A stretch of DNA of 42,730 nt from Fulvivirga lutimaris. GTDB lineage: Bacteria > Bacteroidota > Bacteroidia > Cytophagales > Cyclobacteriaceae. The stretch covers positions 1-42,730 of the forward strand of contig NZ_SMLV01000420.1 in the NCBI RefSeq assembly GCF_009711525.1. Reading direction: 5' to 3'. Below the pieces are notes generated by a model. The model had not been told where the DNA came from. It made no database searches and saw only the letters and a program-made list of their open reading frames with translations. Shown piece by piece: positions 41,582-42,730 of this stretch (position 1 is its first letter; every line of letters begins with the position of its first letter). The translations under genes and the position numbers were made by a program.

Positions 41582-42257
41582 AATTTTAATGGTTGAGGAC
41601 GATGCGTCTTTGGCCTTTGTGATCAAGGACAATTTGTGTTTACATAAATATGAGGTGGAACATTGTGACAATGGTCAAGATGCGCTTGAGGCATTCGCGA
41701 AAGAGTCATTTGATCTTTGTCTGCTAGATGTTATGCTTCCTAAAATGGATGGCTTTGCTCTGGCTGAAAATATCAGGTCGAATAATAATAAAGTACCAAT
41801 ACTGTTTCTCACAGCCAAGGCCATGCAGGAAGACAGGCTCGAAGGTTTTAAAAGAGGTGGTGACGATTATATCACCAAACCCTTTAGTATGGAGGAACTG
41901 GTGTTTAGAATTGAAGTGTTCTTAAGAAGAACAGGCAAGCAGGATAGCATTCAGCAAGAATACCAGATAGGCGAATACACCTTTAATTATGAGGACCTGA
42001 GTCTTAGTCATAATTCTGAAAAGAAACACCTCACCCAAAAGGAAGCCCAGATTTTAAAATTTCTTTGCAACAATAAGAACAGGGTGGTGAAGCGTGAGGA
42101 AATATTAATTGAAGTCTGGGGTGAGGATGACTACTTTTTAGGAAGGAGCCTGGATGTATTCATTTCAAAGCTCCGTAAGTATTTATCTAAAGATGAGCGG
42201 GTTAATATCTTCAACAGACATGGTGTAGGCTTCGAGTTTATCATTGAGGATCAATAA
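41568..42257 (+). CDS. OmpR/PhoB-family response regulator
   Basis: This 229-residue regulator has a receiver domain (1-120) with acidic pocket Glu10/Asp11/Asp12, phospho-acceptor Asp54 in LLDVMLPKMDG, the Thr in FLTAKA and Lys104 in ITKPFS. A winged-helix DNA-binding domain (about 130-226) includes LTQKEAQILKFLCNN and GRSLDVFISKLRKYL. Regulators of this class bind direct repeats with an 11-bp period, which is what the divergent region upstream of its kinase gene contains. It is likely the activator of the receptor-phytase operon; this is inference. Confidence 0.94.
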   Translation: MAKGKILMVEDDASLAFVIKDNLCLHKYEVEHCDNGQDALEAFAKESFDLCLLDVMLPKMDGFALAENIRSNNNKVPILFLTAKAMQEDRLEGFKRGGDDYITKPFSMEELVFRIEVFLRRTGKQDSIQQEYQIGEYTFNYEDLSLSHNSEKKHLTQKEAQILKFLCNNKNRVVKREEILIEVWGEDDYFLGRSLDVFISKLRKYLSKDERVNIFNRHGVGFEFIIEDQ

Positions 42258-42320
42258 TTCTGAAATTTAATTTCTAAATTACATTCAACTTAAAATATTG
42301 AATCATTTAATAACAATCTA

Positions 42321-42710
42321 ATGAAATTAGAAAAACTGACTCCAAATTTGATGGTTGAAGATGTTCAACAAACCATCAACTACTACCATGGTGTTTTGGC
42401 CTTTGAAAAAATCGATACTGTACCTGAAAATGGAGAGGATTTAGTATGGGCACGCATGAAAAAGGGTGAAGTTGAAATTATGTTTCAGGAAGAGGACAGT
42501 CTTAAGTCTGATATTCCTGAGATAAGACATGAGAAAATTGGAGGAGGCACTACCCTTTTTATACAAATGACAGGCATTCAGGAATATTATGATTATCTAT
42601 ATTCTTCTGCCGATGTAGTAGTTCAGATGAAAGAGACCTTCTATGGTATGAAAGAATTTACCATTAGAGATATCAATGGCTATTATTTGACTTTCGCAGA
42701 GCCCATCTAA
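42321..42710 (+). CDS. VOC-family (glyoxalase/bleomycin-resistance fold) protein
   Basis: This 129-residue single-unit vicinal-oxygen-chelate protein contains LTPNLMVEDVQQTINYYHGVL, WARMKKGEVEIMFQEE and the closing FTIRDINGYYLTFAEP. These fit the beta-alpha-beta-beta-beta repeat and the C-terminal metal-side Glu of the family. Substrates range from methylglyoxal adducts to drug binding, and nothing here decides between them. It follows the response-regulator gene by 63 bp but has no evident functional tie to it. The gene is complete; only 20 bp of the window remain after it. Confidence 0.85.
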   Translation: MKLEKLTPNLMVEDVQQTINYYHGVLAFEKIDTVPENGEDLVWARMKKGEVEIMFQEEDSLKSDIPEIRHEKIGGGTTLFIQMTGIQEYYDYLYSSADVVVQMKETFYGMKEFTIRDINGYYLTFAEPI

Positions 42711-42730
42711 GAACTTAAAATGCTAAAAAT

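Overview
The window reads as chromosomal DNA of a Bacteroidota bacterium, most likely a Cytophagales-type marine or soil heterotroph. The evidence is the gene families (SusC-like TonB-dependent receptors, a FecR/ECF sigma pair, a DUF4249 lipoprotein, a PorE-like OmpA protein, LytTR regulators without kinases, PadR with an FtsX-type permease), the scarcity of Shine-Dalgarno sequences, and several matches to the Bacteroidota -7 promoter element TAnnTTTG. The species assignment is inference. I see no phage, insertion sequence, CRISPR array or rRNA. No gap between genes exceeds 300 bp.

Layout. 1-2427: tRNA-Phe with its terminator, then a two-gene membrane/soluble iron-sulfur oxidoreductase pair separated by a tandem-repeat and inverted-repeat leader. 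2518-7310: a secreted thioredoxin-fold protein, two small envelope proteins, and a PadR regulator coupled to an orphan FtsX-type permease. 7319-9109 (minus): an Ig-like lipoprotein with an outer-membrane beta-barrel partner. 9271-13946: a conserved unknown protein, a PorE-like OmpA lipoprotein, an ExbB/MotA-like channel protein, a membrane LytTR regulator and a YgiD-type dioxygenase. 14128-18709: a large Asp-box propeller protein, a flavin reductase whose start codon lies in a perfect 15-bp inverted repeat, and an Asp-rich DUF4097-like protein. 18869-21733: a YwqK/MORN-type protein, a second membrane LytTR regulator and an acyltransferase. 21759-27279: yraN, then lipB, an unknown protein and a DEDDy exonuclease in overlapping order, then rnr and a polyprenyl diphosphate synthase.

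27447-34422 (minus) carries a cell-surface-signalling locus: ECF sigma factor, FecR anti-sigma, STN-containing TonB receptor, DUF4249 lipoprotein and another lipoprotein, closed by a terminator. 34545-36011 holds a LysE exporter and a secreted propeller protein. 36095-42257 looks like a phosphate-scavenging locus. A lipoprotein phytase and a TonB-dependent receptor are transcribed to the left, and an OmpR-type two-component system to the right. The 281-bp divergent region between them carries two tandem TGTTAA repeats with an exact 11-bp period, the geometry of PhoB/PhoP binding sites. One repeat sits just upstream of a perfect -7 element for the receptor gene. A VOC-family protein ends the window.

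The most interesting observations are this putative Pho-regulated phytase system, the start-codon hairpin at 17189-17226, the repeat-rich leader at 1551-1625, and the near-perfect palindrome in front of the padR gene. No wholly new system could be demonstrated from sequence alone.
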